A stretch of 61,120 nucleotides of DNA from Clostridia bacterium (GCA_017501545.1 JAFVWS010000032.1:1-61120); one strand, 5' to 3'. Counted from the first letter of the stretch, positions 1 to 9,220 are shown. Made by a program: numbers and translations. The notes: generated by a model from the sequence alone, not told the origin.

Positions 1-207
1 AAAAGAGCTCTTGCAATGCCGTGACGGATTGCGCCTGCTTGACCTGAGATACCACCGCCTACAACGTTAGCAACTACGTCGTACTTACCTACGTTTTCAG
101 TAGCCTCGAGTGGTTGGTTAACGATGAGCTTAAGTGTCTCAAGACCGAAGTATTCGTCAATGTTCTTACCGTTGATTGTAACAACGCCTGTACCAGGATA
201 AAGACGT
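1..207 (-). pseudogene. Partial second copy of rpsI (ribosomal protein S9)
   Basis: Bases 1-186 match 2030-2215 of the intact rpsI with only three substitutions, and all three are synonymous in the S9 frame (Leu and Arg codons). The match continues to about 207 after loss of two codons. The N-terminal 20 or so codons are missing and no start with a ribosome binding site is visible. The 3' side runs off the left edge of the window, so whether the C-terminus is intact cannot be seen. A degenerate copy left by integration or duplication at the 3' end of rpsI is the simplest reading. An assembly artefact is possible because it lies at the window edge. Confidence 0.8.
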
Positions 208-231
208 GCTATTGACAATATGTTAAATTAA

Positions 232-318
232 GATTTTCTCTCCCTCCGTCAGCTACGTTGACACCTCTACCAAGGCACGCCATAAAGGCGCCTCATCAGA
301 TGGAGGCTTTGATAATAT
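232..318. repeat. Palindromic CTCCGTC...GTTGACACCTC repeat
   Basis: The stretch contains CTCCGTCAGCTACGTTGACA followed by ACCTC and closes with a GGAGG-type inverted arm. The same core (CTCCGTCAACTTTGTTGACA) recurs at 14698-14717 inside a longer palindrome. It is a dispersed, MITE-like intergenic repeat with no coding capacity. Confidence 0.5.
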
Positions 319-325
319 GCTTAAA

Positions 326-354
326 TAAAAAAGACCCTAAGTGGGTCTTTTTAT
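326..354 (-). terminator. Terminator of the XRE/membrane gene
   Basis: A hairpin AAAAAGACCC-taag-TGGGTCTTTTT lies directly downstream of the stop at 373. The T-run on both sides makes it usable in either direction. Confidence 0.7.
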
Positions 355-372
355 TTTGTAATTATTGTAAAA

Positions 373-1398
373 TCATTTCAAACGTGGTTGATTACGTTTG
401 CGATTTTTACAGATTTTGAAAATACCAATTCCAAAAAACACGAAGCTGATTAGTAAGCAAGATATCAGCACGATGAGGTGAACATTTCCAGTTGTGCATT
501 GGTTCCAGTTAGTAAAATCTACCTGATAGGGACTATTTGAAGATGGACCAAACAAGGCTGTTACCACAAGATTTGCACAATAAAGCAAAATTCCACTGAC
601 TGCACTACATATTCCCGCCTTGAGAAAAGCATTAAGGCGGAAAAGACATACTGCTGTACAAATAATAGCTGGTAGAAAGCCGTATAGAGTCATCAAAATT
701 GCATTACCTAACGCAAACGACTGCCAGATGCGTATGTGTACAAGCATTAAAACTGTCAATACAAGTGTGGCTGAAAAGGAAATGACGAATTTATAGCGTG
801 AAATTCTTGTTTTTGATAATAAGATAGGCACAAACACCAACACATATCCCATCAAAATGGATATGCAGGCGTTTAAAAACCACGATAAATTGTGGGAATA
901 CACACCACAAACGAACAAAAGCTGACAAATAGACAGATATGTTGAGCCAGCAAAAACAAGCAGTTTTTTTGACATAAAGAAGCTACTAACTGTGGGTACA
1001 AACGTATATGAACAAATTAATGCAGCTAATACAATAAAGAACCAAGACAGCGTATGATTTACAGCAAGATTACAAATAAAGCAGGTTAATATTGCAATGG
1101 CATAGGATATTGTCGGCATCCAAAGCCACACTTTATGGATTGTACGGAATTTCTTTGCTTCGTGCTTTATTTTCCTTGTGCTTGTGTCGTTTGAGGCGGT
1201 AATAAATTCGTGCTCACTTATATCAAGAACACGGCAAATATCAGAAATTAGAGTAATGTCGGGGTAGGATACTCCGCGCTCCCATTTGCTCACCGCTCCC
1301 TCTGTAACATAAAGCATTTGTGCCAAATCCTTTTGTGAGTAGTTTTTCTCGATTCGTTTGAGCTTTATAAAAGAACCGAATGTTTTTTTATCAATCAT
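373..1398 (-). CDS. XRE-family regulator with C-terminal membrane domain
   Basis: The 341-residue product starts with a Cro/C1-type helix-turn-helix (about residues 7-65: LAQMLYVTEGAVSKWERG, then a second helix pair). The rest is a hydrophobic region from about residue 90 with roughly eight predicted membrane segments. The ATG at 1398 is preferred over the GTG at 1407 because GGAGGTG ends there and gives normal spacing. Such membrane-anchored XRE proteins are common in Clostridia, and their targets are generally unknown. It stands alone between rpsI-derived scars and a repeat, which suggests it arrived with an element inserted next to rpsI. No target operator is evident. Confidence 0.75.
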   Translation of the reverse strand: MIDKKTFGSFIKLKRIEKNYSQKDLAQMLYVTEGAVSKWERGVSYPDITLISDICRVLDISEHEFITASNDTSTRKIKHEAKKFRTIHKVWLWMPTISYAIAILTCFICNLAVNHTLSWFFIVLAALICSYTFVPTVSSFFMSKKLLVFAGSTYLSICQLLFVCGVYSHNLSWFLNACISILMGYVLVFVPILLSKTRISRYKFVISFSATLVLTVLMLVHIRIWQSFALGNAILMTLYGFLPAIICTAVCLFRLNAFLKAGICSAVSGILLYCANLVVTALFGPSSNSPYQVDFTNWNQCTTGNVHLIVLISCLLISFVFFGIGIFKICKNRKRNQPRLK

Positions 1399-1500
1399 AA
1401 GGCTCACCTCCGCATACTATTCTACAATAAGTATAAAAATTTGTCAATGGATTGTTAAGCCACCCCCTATTTTGATGATACGTGAGGGGGGGTGGCTGTA

Positions 1501-1535
1501 AAAAACAAAAGGCACACCAAAAATGATGTGTCCTT
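1501..1535 (-). repeat. Copy of the rpsI terminator hairpin
   Basis: AAAAACAAAAGGCACAC begins here exactly as it does in the true rpsI terminator at 1851, and a stem with GTGTGTCCTT-like arms follows. It is adjacent to another GATTATCT sequence at about 1551. No gene ends here, so it looks like a duplicated tail of the rpsI operon. Confidence 0.5.
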
Positions 1536-1607
1536 CGCATATGCAAAAGTGATTATCTACGACTCGCTTTGCTCCTTTCAAGACGGGAGGAGCAAGCCCC
1601 TCCCCTA

Positions 1608-1658
1608 CATATTCTCAAAGAGATAATAAAAAATGCTCTGCAAAAAGCAGAGCATTTT
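1608..1658 (+). repeat. Inverted copy of rpsI 3' end plus hairpin
   Basis: TTCTCAAAGAGATAA, the last codons of rpsI (Phe-Ser-Lys-Arg-stop), appears here on the plus strand, opposite to rpsI. It is followed at once by the hairpin AAATGCTCTGC-aaaa-GCAGAGCATTTTT. It is too short to be a gene and resembles an attachment-site scar. Confidence 0.5.
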
Positions 1659-1675
1659 TGTGCGACCAAAGGTTG

Positions 1676-1700
1676 TGATTATCTCTTGCTGAATTGTGGT
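1676..1700 (-). repeat. Third copy of the rpsI 3' end
   Basis: On the minus strand this reads CCACAATTCAGCAAGAGATAA, encoding Pro-Gln-Phe-Ser-Lys-Arg-stop like the true S9 C-terminus, with several synonymous changes. Upstream sequence is not S9-like. It lies 220 bases beyond the real rpsI stop. Confidence 0.55.
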
Positions 1701-1847
1701 AGCGAAGGCGAAAACAACTCTGTATTGTTTTCGCCGAGTGAAACCGTCCAAAGCAAGGAGAGTGCCGAGCTTGGCTCTTGGTCAAGCGAAGGCAATCGAC
1801 TATGCGACGATGGCGGAGCTCGACGAGCGCGAGAAAGCGCACCACCA
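1700..1847. other. Non-coding spacer between rpsI scars
   Basis: Overlapping open frames exist on both strands, but they share no recognisable domain, have no good ribosome binding site, and one merely ends in the duplicated S9 tail. I see no real gene in the spacer. Confidence 0.5.
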
Positions 1848-1885
1848 AATAAAAACAAAAGGCACACGCAAGGTGTACCTTTTGA
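1848..1885 (-). terminator. Terminator of the rplM-rpsI operon
   Basis: Read on the minus strand, AAAGGTACACC-ttgc-GTGTGCCTTT is followed by TGTTTTTATTT, about 15 bases after the rpsI stop. Confidence 0.8.
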
Positions 1886-1899
1886 ATATAGATAAATAG

Positions 1900-2301
1900 T
1901 TATCTCTTTGAGAATTGTGGTGCGCGACGAGCAGCCTTGAGTCCGTACTTCTTTCTTTCCTTCATACGTGGGTCACGTGTTAAGAAGCCAGCAGCCTTAA
2001 GTGCGCCTCTGTTTGCTTCATCAGCAACTAAAAGAGCCCTTGCAATGCCGTGACGGATTGCGCCTGCTTGACCTGAGATACCACCGCCTACAACGTTAGC
2101 AACTACGTCGTACTTACCTACGTTTTCAGTAGCCTCGAGTGGTTGGTTAACGATGAGCTTTAATGTCTCAAGACCGAAGTATTCGTCAATGTTCTTACCG
2201 TTGATTGTAACAACGCCTGTACCAGGATAAAGACGAACACGAGCGATTGATTTCTTTCTTCTACCAGTACCGTAGAAATATGGTTTAGCACTTGTATACA
2301 T
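1900..2301 (-). CDS. rpsI: 30S ribosomal protein S9
   Basis: The 133-residue product has the family hallmarks: [14 protein letters not shown] near the N-terminus, [19 protein letters not shown] in the middle and the basic C-terminal tail ending in SKR that reaches the ribosomal P site. The length is typical. It begins at ATG with AAAGGATAG upstream, 20 bases after rplM, in the conserved rplM-rpsI order. Its 3' end is duplicated several times just downstream and a longer partial copy lies at 1-207, so it may have been an integration target. Confidence 0.97.
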   Translation of the reverse strand: MYTSAKPYFYGTGRRKKSIARVRLYPGTGVVTINGKNIDEYFGLETLKLIVNQPLEATENVGKYDVVANVVGGGISGQAGAIRHGIARALLVADEANRGALKAAGFLTRDPRMKERKKYGLKAARRAPQFSKR

Positions 2302-2321
2302 AATCTTCTATCCTTTCCAGC

Positions 2322-2750
2322 TTATTTTACTTCAACAACTGTTGGTTGTTGAGCTTGTTGATTGTGATTTGCACCAGCATATACCTTGAGTCTTGTGATT
2401 GACTTGTCGCCAATTGAGTTGTGTGGGAGCATACCCTTAACTGCAAGCTCCATAGCAAGCTCTGGCTTTGTAGCCATAAGAGTCTTGTATTGAACCTCTT
2501 TAAGACCACCAATGTAGCCTGAGTGACGTCTGTAATACTTTTGCTCAAGCTTTTTACCTGTTAAAACTGCCTTTGATGCGTTGATGATGATTACGAACTC
2601 ACCACAGTCTGCATGAGGTGTGAATTCTGGACGGTGCTTACCTCTTAAGATGTTAGCAGCAGCAACTGCTGTCTTACCGAGAGGCTTATTTGCAGCGTCA
2701 ATAACGTACCATTTACGCTCGATTTGGTTGTTAGCCATAAATGTTGACAT
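2322..2750 (-). CDS. rplM: 50S ribosomal protein L13
   Basis: The protein begins [19 protein letters not shown] and carries the L13 motifs [29 protein letters not shown] and MLPHNSIG. The start at 2750 is chosen because GGAGG sits eight bases upstream. A TTG further out (2765) lies upstream of that Shine-Dalgarno. At 142 residues it has the usual length apart from a short glutamine-rich tail. It binds 23S rRNA early in 50S assembly. It is the first gene of the operon, behind a consensus promoter and a short structured leader. Confidence 0.97.
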   Translation of the reverse strand: MSTFMANNQIERKWYVIDAANKPLGKTAVAAANILRGKHRPEFTPHADCGEFVIIINASKAVLTGKKLEQKYYRRHSGYIGGLKEVQYKTLMATKPELAMELAVKGMLPHNSIGDKSITRLKVYAGANHNQQAQQPTVVEVK

Positions 2751-2812
2751 TTTAAATTCCTCCAAATAGATTTAATCTCTCTTTGATTGGGCGTGTGCCC
2801 TTTCTTTATTTG
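2751..2812 (-). promoter_or_regulatory. rplM leader, possible L13 autoregulatory element
   Basis: The roughly 60-base untranslated leader holds a small hairpin GGGCACACGCCC and a purine-rich stretch before the GGAGG. L13 leaders that bind L13 are known in low-GC Gram-positives. Only position and the hairpin support this assignment. Confidence 0.35.
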
Positions 2813-2819
2813 CTCAACC

Positions 2820-2848
2820 ATTATAACACCTTGTTTCTTGGTTGTCAA
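2820..2848 (-). promoter_or_regulatory. Sigma-A promoter of rplM-rpsI
   Basis: TTGACA (2843-2848) and TATAAT (2820-2825) are both perfect and separated by 17 bases on the minus strand. Confidence 0.9.
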
Positions 2849-3030
2849 TAGTTTTTTTAAAGATTTTTTGTCAATTTTAATTATTCAAACCGTGTTCTCT
2901 CTTATTCTCTTTTTTTCTCTCGTTTTCTCTCGTTTTCTCAAAAACTATTTTTAAAATTTTAATTGAGTTTTATGCCTTTTCCCTCTCTTTTTTTGCCATG
3001 CTGGTTGCTTCTTTGCCCTTAGATAGAGAA

Positions 3031-3063
3031 AAAAAGCAAAACGCGCGTGCGTTTTGCTTTTTT
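3031..3063 (-). terminator. Terminator of the TIR-LRR gene
   Basis: AAGCAAAACGC-acgc-GCGTTTTGCTT followed by TTTTTCTC on the minus strand, immediately after the stop at 3069. Confidence 0.85.
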
Positions 3064-3068
3064 ATTAA

Positions 3069-6000
3069 TTATTCGCCTGTGTAGCCCCAAACGACTGGGC
3101 GGTTTTCAGGATTCCAATTAGAATCCCAGCCACTTGGCATACTTTCTGCTTCACAGTATATTGTTACATATGAGCATGATTCAAACGCAGAGTTAGCAAT
3201 GGTTGAAACTTTAGCAGGAATGACTATTTTCGTAAGAGCTTTGCACCACATAAAAGCACTTATTCCTATACTTTCTATTTTATCTCCTAATGTTACGTTT
3301 TCTAACATTTCACAAAAAGCAAATGTACCTGGTTCCAAACTTGTTATGCCGTTGCCTATTGTTACGCTTGTTAAATTAAAGCAATTAGAAAATGCACCCG
3401 CCCCCAAGTTGGTTACACTATCTGGAATCACAATGCTTTCCAAGTTTTCACAGTTTGCAAAAGCGGATTCTCCAATATATGTTACCGTATTAGCAATAGA
3501 TATGCTTGAAAATGATGAATATTGAAATGCACCATCTTCTATTCTTGTTCCTGCATTTATTCTAACTGTTCCAATAGATATACGATTAGCGATCTGAGTA
3601 GCTATACTTGCTGGTGCCGTTAAACTTTCGATGCTACTATCATAAAATACCATATAGACGTCTTGAGTTTCGATCGTACTTGGTATTACTACTGTTTTTA
3701 AACTTGTACATTTAGAAAAAGCAGAGAAACCTATGCTCCTTAGGCCTTCTTTCAAAACAACATTAGTTAAAGCGTAACACCATTCAAAGGCTGAATTTTC
3801 AATGTTGACTAATGTATCAGGGAACTCAACAGTTTGCAAATTTTCGCAATTTGCAAAGGCATAGCTTTCAATGGTTGTAATTCCTTCGTCTAACACCACG
3901 GAGATTAAATTTTTACAACCTCTAAATGCCTCAGATGGTATACTAGTGCCACCATTGATTACAACTGTTTTCAGTGATGTTTTCGATACATATTCAATTG
4001 CCATAGTTGGCATAGTTACATTTTGAATATTTTGGCAATCACAAAACGCATTTACTCCTATTCGTACAGAGCCATTCAATATTTCGATGCTGGAAAGTGA
4101 CGAGCAATAAGCAAATGCATAATCAGCAATAGATACTACGCTCTCTGGTATTTGAACATTCGCTACATCCGCACAGCCCGCAAAAGCACTTTCGCATAAA
4201 TGTGTCACGCCATCTGGTATATTGATTTCCGCTAAATCAATACATCCACCAAATGCGCCTGCACATATTATTTTTGTGTTTTCGTTTATTTCACAAGAGG
4301 TAATCTCTGGTCCAGTGGAACGAACTAAGAAATGATATGGATTATCTCCAACTCCTAAATATGTTGCGTTATCGTAAGTGTTAAATTCAAGTAATTCACA
4401 CCCTAAAAAAGCATCGTATGATATATTTGTCACACTTTCAGAAAGAACTACTTCTTGAAGAGTAGTGCAGTACGAAAATGCAGACTCGGGTATGCTTGCA
4501 CCACTATTGATTACAACTGATTTTAGAGCACCTTTTTGAATATATTCAATTGCAGTTGTTGGTATATTTGCATATTCAATGCGACTGCAATCGAAAAACG
4601 CATACTCGTCTATATTTATCTTATCATTTGGTATTTCTATACTTGTCAAGTTTGTACTACAGTCATCAAAAGCATCACCATATATTAACATAGTATTTTC
4701 GTGCACTTTGCAAGATGTAACTCTAGCATGTTTCGCTTTAATCAAATACAAGTATGGATTTTCTTCATTTCCCAAATATAACGCATTATCATATTCGTTA
4801 TACTCAAGAGAGGAACAAGCATAAAACGCGCCAGAACCTATGCTTGTTATGCTATTTGGAATTTCTAAGCTTAACAATGAAAAACACTTTGAAAATGCTC
4901 CAGTGCCTATTCTTATCAAGTTATTAGGCATTACTGCGCTTTCCATGTTTACACAACCTTCAAACGCATAGGCACCTATATTGCTTACATTATTAGATAT
5001 CACTATGCTATTTAAACATTCGCATCCTTGAAACGCATAATCCGCTAATGTGGTACCACCATTTATTACAACAGTTTCCAAAGAGTCTTGTGGGATATGT
5101 GCAATAGCGCTTGCAGGCATAGTTGCATTTTTAATACTGATGCAACCATCAAATGCATTTTGGCCTATGCTCACAACACTACTTGGTATCACAATATTTG
5201 TTATTCCTGTACAGTCTTCAAATGCATATTCACCTATGCTTGCATTCTCTGGTATTTCAATGCTTTCCAGCGCTACGCAATTATTAAATGCTGAATTACC
5301 TATTGTCTGTACAGTACTTGGTATTTCAATATTTGTCAAGTGTGTGCAGTTAGCAAACGCTTCATTTCCAATGCTTTCAACATTATTTGGTATTTTTATA
5401 GTCGCCAAGCTTACGCAACCACTAAATGCAGATTCGCCAATTGATGTTACGCTATTTGGTATTTCGACAGTTGTTAAGCTAATGCAGTCCTTAAATGCTT
5501 CGTCCTCTATGCTTGTGCCAGCATTAATTACAACAGTTTTTAAGGTTTCTTTGGGGACATAAGAGATTGCGGTTGATGGCACTATTGCGCTTTCAACTTT
5601 ACTGCAACCATCAAATGCATTTTGACCTATTACAGTTGTTTCGCCCGGAATTACAATATTTGTCACATTTATACAACCTCTGAAGGCATAGTCACCTACA
5701 GATGTGACACTATCGGGTATCACGATAATTGTTAAGCTTGCGCAATCCTTGAAAGCAAAGTTGCCAATTTCGGTTACGCTACTTGGGATTTCAAGACTGG
5801 TCAGGTTAGTACAGCCTTCAAATGCTTCGTCGGCTATGCTTGTAACACCATTTGGGATTGTAACACTTTCAAGGCTTGTACAGCCACTGAAGGCTGAGGC
5901 ATCTATTGTTTTGACGCTACTTGGTATTACTACCTTTGTAATAGTAGTGTTATTGGCATATTCGCCATTTTTTATTGAAACGGTTCCCTCTGGGATTATT

Positions 6001-8003
6001 AAGGTTGTGGGGTCTTCATTACCTATGCCCTCTCCACCTACGCCAGTGTTATTATCGCCTGCTCCTTCATTTCCGGCATTGTCGCCCTCATTTCCAGTAT
6101 TAGAGTCGGAGCTGGTATCATTTTCGCCGACATTTTCACCGCCCTCATTTCCTGAGCTGTCGGTGTCTGTTGAGTCGGTTTCGGTTGAGCCTGTGTCGGT
6201 ATTTTCAGTATCTGTGTTTGTGTCGCCATTGTTATTTAAACGGCTTATTAGTATAGCTGACACACCTACAACTATGGCTATAATAACTGCTAAAGCAACC
6301 ACTATTAATACAGCAATTATCGCAAGTGGTTTCTTCTTTTTATTATTAGCAGTGAGGCTTGAAATTCTTTCTCTTAACGCTTGTCCCTCTTCTTCTGAGA
6401 TTATTTCATAAACCCAGTCAAGTCTTTTACAATTCTTAACAAGGTATGAGTCAGGCAAATCACATACACGTGTGACATTGTTTTCAGAAAGAACGCTTTC
6501 TAATTTTGCTTTTTTGATATTACCTTCAATTTTGCTTAAGGCATCGTCAAGACGTGCTTTGAAATCACCAGCTGCACTTTTGTATATCTTATTATCGTAG
6601 AATGCTACTGTGCCATTTTCAAGCTCTTCAAAGGAAGATGCTTTAACATCTATTAGAAAATAAAGCTCCTCTTCATTAACTGAGTCACTATCGTAGCTTT
6701 TTAGGTTTTCTATGTAAGTGCGTGCGTCATCAAAGCGCTTTGAGTGCATTGCCCCATCAAGTGCTGAAATATTATTTTGCTTGATTTTTTCTAATGCTTC
6801 GGAAAGCTTGGCATTTAATTCGTCCGATGCCGACTCACAAAGAAGCAAATATTCGTTTGAGGTATTAAAGAATGAGGTTTCAGCCTCAAGCTTTTCAAGT
6901 GAGCTTACTTTTTGCGCTGACAAGAAGGAGCCGACAAGGGCTTCTTCAAGAGTTGGCGCAAACTCAAGCACCTTTTGGTAGCTTATTTTTGCCTCTTCAA
7001 ATTTTCCGTTTTTAAGCTGTTGCTTTGCCTTTTTCAAAAATGGCGCAAAGATATCGGCTGTAGGTGTGGTGGCAGTATTCTCTACCTCCTTATTTACAGC
7101 TTGTTTTTTATTCGATAAAATCTTTCCTATGCCACGAATAAGGTCTTGGATTGCGCCGACCTTGCCCATATCCTGTGCTTGAAGCTTTCTAAACTCCTTT
7201 GGCATATCGTAGGCATCAATGTCCTTATAGCATGGAATAAGCGCTTTTTCTTTGTCGGTTTCGATTAGCTTTAAAAATCTTGACCATTCGTTTTTAACCC
7301 AAACTGCATTAAAATACTCGTAGTCTGTGCCAAAAACAAGCATAACCTTTGAGGAATGTAGTGCTGAAAATATGTATGGCTCATACTCCTTACCAAGCTT
7401 ATCCTCAAGCGTAATGCGCGCAAAGAAAACTCGGTAGCCCTTTGAAACAAGTGCATCGTATACATCTTGTGCGATAACGCTATCGATTGTACGGCTTCCA
7501 CCCTCATCTGTTTCCTTATAGCAAATGAAAATGTCATATGGCTCCTCGTGTGAGGAGATTTCAATAATGCCTTTTCTTATTTCTTCAATTGCCTTTGCTT
7601 CCTCTCGATATACTGCGCGTGCAATGGCATCTGCATATTCGATGGCTAATTCAAAGTTAGAATCATCAAATATACTCTCAAACGAGGAACGGTGACAGGT
7701 TGGCACCTTGGTAGCAGTTTTGGGATCATCAACATATTCTATACCATATTTACAAAGGACAAGCCCCCAATAAGCCTCTGCCTCCTCCGGGTAATCAATC
7801 AAAATTGATTCATAGATAGAATATGCTTTGTCAAACTCGCTACCTAAGCGAAGGCGATTTGCCCTTGTAAAAAGCGCAATTTTTTTCTCATTGTCAAGCG
7901 TGGGCACGGTTTGCTTTGTGCCACAGTATTCACAAATGCAAACGGTTGAGCCTTCGATTATTTCAAGGTCTCCGCCACACATTTTACATTTAAGCAGCGC
8001 CAT
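3069..8003 (-). CDS. Giant zinc-ribbon/TIR/membrane/BspA-LRR protein
   Basis: The 1644-residue product has a CxxC...CxxC zinc ribbon (C6, C9, C24, C27) and a TIR domain at about 155-295 (YDIFICYKETD, then EYEPYIFSALHSSKV with candidate catalytic Glu near 206-208). A helical repeat region to about 550 follows, then one membrane helix at about 559-587. After a Ser/Thr/Glu/Asn/Gly-rich linker to 660 come more than 25 BspA-type leucine-rich repeats (IPxSVTxIGxxAFxxC) to the C-terminus. Bacterial TIR domains usually cleave NAD+ or act in signalling, and BspA repeats are typically cell-surface ligand binders. The order predicts cytoplasmic TIR and outside LRRs, an inverted Toll-like receptor layout. 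There is no signal peptide, so the internal helix must set topology. GGAG precedes the ATG. The gene is monocistronic. Confidence 0.85.
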   Translation of the reverse strand: MALLKCKMCGGDLEIIEGSTVCICEYCGTKQTVPTLDNEKKIALFTRANRLRLGSEFDKAYSIYESILIDYPEEAEAYWGLVLCKYGIEYVDDPKTATKVPTCHRSSFESIFDDSNFELAIEYADAIARAVYREEAKAIEEIRKGIIEISSHEEPYDIFICYKETDEGGSRTIDSVIAQDVYDALVSKGYRVFFARITLEDKLGKEYEPYIFSALHSSKVMLVFGTDYEYFNAVWVKNEWSRFLKLIETDKEKALIPCYKDIDAYDMPKEFRKLQAQDMGKVGAIQDLIRGIGKILSNKKQAVNKEVENTATTPTADIFAPFLKKAKQQLKNGKFEEAKISYQKVLEFAPTLEEALVGSFLSAQKVSSLEKLEAETSFFNTSNEYLLLCESASDELNAKLSEALEKIKQNNISALDGAMHSKRFDDARTYIENLKSYDSDSVNEEELYFLIDVKASSFEELENGTVAFYDNKIYKSAAGDFKARLDDALSKIEGNIKKAKLESVLSENNVTRVCDLPDSYLVKNCKRLDWVYEIISEEEGQALRERISSLTANNKKKKPLAIIAVLIVVALAVIIAIVVGVSAILISRLNNNGDTNTDTENTDTGSTETDSTDTDSSGNEGGENVGENDTSSDSNTGNEGDNAGNEGAGDNNTGVGGEGIGNEDPTTLIIPEGTVSIKNGEYANNTTITKVVIPSSVKTIDASAFSGCTSLESVTIPNGVTSIADEAFEGCTNLTSLEIPSSVTEIGNFAFKDCASLTIIVIPDSVTSVGDYAFRGCINVTNIVIPGETTVIGQNAFDGCSKVESAIVPSTAISYVPKETLKTVVINAGTSIEDEAFKDCISLTTVEIPNSVTSIGESAFSGCVSLATIKIPNNVESIGNEAFANCTHLTNIEIPSTVQTIGNSAFNNCVALESIEIPENASIGEYAFEDCTGITNIVIPSSVVSIGQNAFDGCISIKNATMPASAIAHIPQDSLETVVINGGTTLADYAFQGCECLNSIVISNNVSNIGAYAFEGCVNMESAVMPNNLIRIGTGAFSKCFSLLSLEIPNSITSIGSGAFYACSSLEYNEYDNALYLGNEENPYLYLIKAKHARVTSCKVHENTMLIYGDAFDDCSTNLTSIEIPNDKINIDEYAFFDCSRIEYANIPTTAIEYIQKGALKSVVINSGASIPESAFSYCTTLQEVVLSESVTNISYDAFLGCELLEFNTYDNATYLGVGDNPYHFLVRSTGPEITSCEINENTKIICAGAFGGCIDLAEINIPDGVTHLCESAFAGCADVANVQIPESVVSIADYAFAYCSSLSSIEILNGSVRIGVNAFCDCQNIQNVTMPTMAIEYVSKTSLKTVVINGGTSIPSEAFRGCKNLISVVLDEGITTIESYAFANCENLQTVEFPDTLVNIENSAFEWCYALTNVVLKEGLRSIGFSAFSKCTSLKTVVIPSTIETQDVYMVFYDSSIESLTAPASIATQIANRISIGTVRINAGTRIEDGAFQYSSFSSISIANTVTYIGESAFANCENLESIVIPDSVTNLGAGAFSNCFNLTSVTIGNGITSLEPGTFAFCEMLENVTLGDKIESIGISAFMWCKALTKIVIPAKVSTIANSAFESCSYVTIYCEAESMPSGWDSNWNPENRPVVWGYTGE

Positions 8004-8031
8004 TTTTTACTCCTTAGTAGTTTTGTTTATA

Positions 8032-8064
8032 AAGTGGGAAAGCCACCGAGGTGGTGGCTTTAAA
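8032..8064 (-). terminator. Hairpin after the formyl-THF ligase gene
   Basis: AAAGCCACC-acctc-GGTGGCTTT follows the stop at 8067 but lacks a good T-run on the minus strand, so it is at best a weak terminator. Confidence 0.4.
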
Positions 8065-8066
8065 AA

Positions 8067-8660
8067 TTATTTCTCGATTTTAAGTGTCTTTATGCCCTTT
8101 TCGGTAACCATAATATCGCAATGCTTATCAAACTTGCCCTTTGGTAGGCTTGGCAAAATTTGATGTGTGTATGCAACGCCTATTGTTGAGCCTACAAATT
8201 TATTCATAAACTTGTCGTAATAGCCCTTACCATAGCCGAGGCGATAGCCATATACGTCAAAGGCGAGTCCTGGCACGAAGCAAATTGCACTGCCCACAGT
8301 TGACTCTGGGTCAAACACCTCTGCCTCCTCCTTTGGCTCTCTTATGCCGTATGCACAAGGCTCAAGCTCGTCAAGAGAATTAACAAAGTGGAATTTCATA
8401 GTTCTTTCCTCAGTGTTGCACTTGGGGAAAGCAACTCTTTTACCCTTTTCCTTAGCCAAGGTAAATATTGGCATTACATCTATTTCTGATTTGATTGGTG
8501 CGTATAAAAGAACGATATCTGCGTGTCTAAAGCTAACTAAATTTGACACTGTTTGGACGATTTTTGGGTCAAACTCCTCGTGCATTTCCTTAGGCATTGA
8601 ATCACGCCTATTTGCACATTCCTTTCTTATTGCATCCTTTTCTTTCTTTATCGGTGTCAT
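8067..8660 (-). CDS. 5-formyltetrahydrofolate cyclo-ligase
   Basis: The 197-residue protein matches the MTHFS/YgfA family. It has an N-terminal basic helix (KKEKDAIRKECANRRDSM), VLLYAPIKSEIDV, the substrate/ATP signature FVPGLAFDVYGYRLGYGKGYYDKF and the C-terminal HDxxxTEKG-like end. It converts 5-formyl-THF to 5,10-methenyl-THF with ATP, in the cytoplasm. The ATG at 8660 follows AGAGG and lies ten bases after the DJ-1 gene, making it the last gene of the ftsK-tmk-DJ-1 run. The family assignment is secure, though not its exact physiological load. Confidence 0.9.
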   Translation of the reverse strand: MTPIKKEKDAIRKECANRRDSMPKEMHEEFDPKIVQTVSNLVSFRHADIVLLYAPIKSEIDVMPIFTLAKEKGKRVAFPKCNTEERTMKFHFVNSLDELEPCAYGIREPKEEAEVFDPESTVGSAICFVPGLAFDVYGYRLGYGKGYYDKFMNKFVGSTIGVAYTHQILPSLPKGKFDKHCDIMVTEKGIKTLKIEK

Positions 8661-8670
8661 AATAACCTCT

Positions 8671-9210
8671 TTAATATAGCACTGAGGCAGAAAGCCTATC
8701 ACGCTCACTCTTTCCAACAAGTGCCTCTATAATTTCAAGTGCGAAGTCATGGGATTTGCCCATTGCGCGTGCAGTAATTATCTTTCCGTCACGCACACAG
8801 CCATCATTTACTACGGTTGCACCAGTTAACTGGTCCTCAAAGCCTGGGTAGCAACACGCGCGCTTGCCATTTAATATACCACGCTTACCAAGAATAAATG
8901 GTGCGGCGCAAATGGCCGAGATAAACTTATCCTCTGCCACGGCTCTATTTAAAAATTTCTCAACAAGTGGGCTTTGGTCAAGGTTGTTAGCACCTGGCAA
9001 GCCACCAGGTAAAATCACCATATCAAAGTCCTCGTCACCCGTTAAATTAATGTCCTCTTTGTCGCAAACAACTGGAATTTTGTGCGACCCTGTGACTATT
9101 TTTTCATCAATTCCGACGGTTTTAACCTCAACGCCTGCGCGCCTTAGGAAGTCAAGGACGCAAAGAGCCTCTATTTCCTCAAAGCCGTCTGCTAAAAACA
9201 AATAAACCAT
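8671..9210 (-). CDS. DJ-1/PfpI family protein
   Basis: The 179-residue protein shows the DJ-1 fold: N-terminal YLFLADGFEEIEA with the conserved Glu at residue 12, MVILPGGLPGANNL, and the nucleophile elbow ISAICAAP with Cys101. DJ-1/YajL members are linked to oxidative stress and have been proposed as deglycases or chaperones, and the in vivo role is debated. AGAGGTAG precedes the ATG, ten bases after the tmk stop, so it is co-transcribed with tmk and the formyl-THF ligase. Confidence 0.9.
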   Translation of the reverse strand: MVYLFLADGFEEIEALCVLDFLRRAGVEVKTVGIDEKIVTGSHKIPVVCDKEDINLTGDEDFDMVILPGGLPGANNLDQSPLVEKFLNRAVAEDKFISAICAAPFILGKRGILNGKRACCYPGFEDQLTGATVVNDGCVRDGKIITARAMGKSHDFALEIIEALVGKSERDRLSASVLY

Positions 9211-9220
9211 AATCTACCTC

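Noticed and set aside
1569..1899. Short plus- and minus-strand open frames between the rpsI scars
   Set aside because: They overlap one another in several frames, have no domain and no start signals. One ends in a duplicated S9 tail.
5704..6411. 235-codon plus-strand frame inside the LRR gene
   Set aside because: It is the antisense shadow of leucine-rich repeats and a low-complexity linker.
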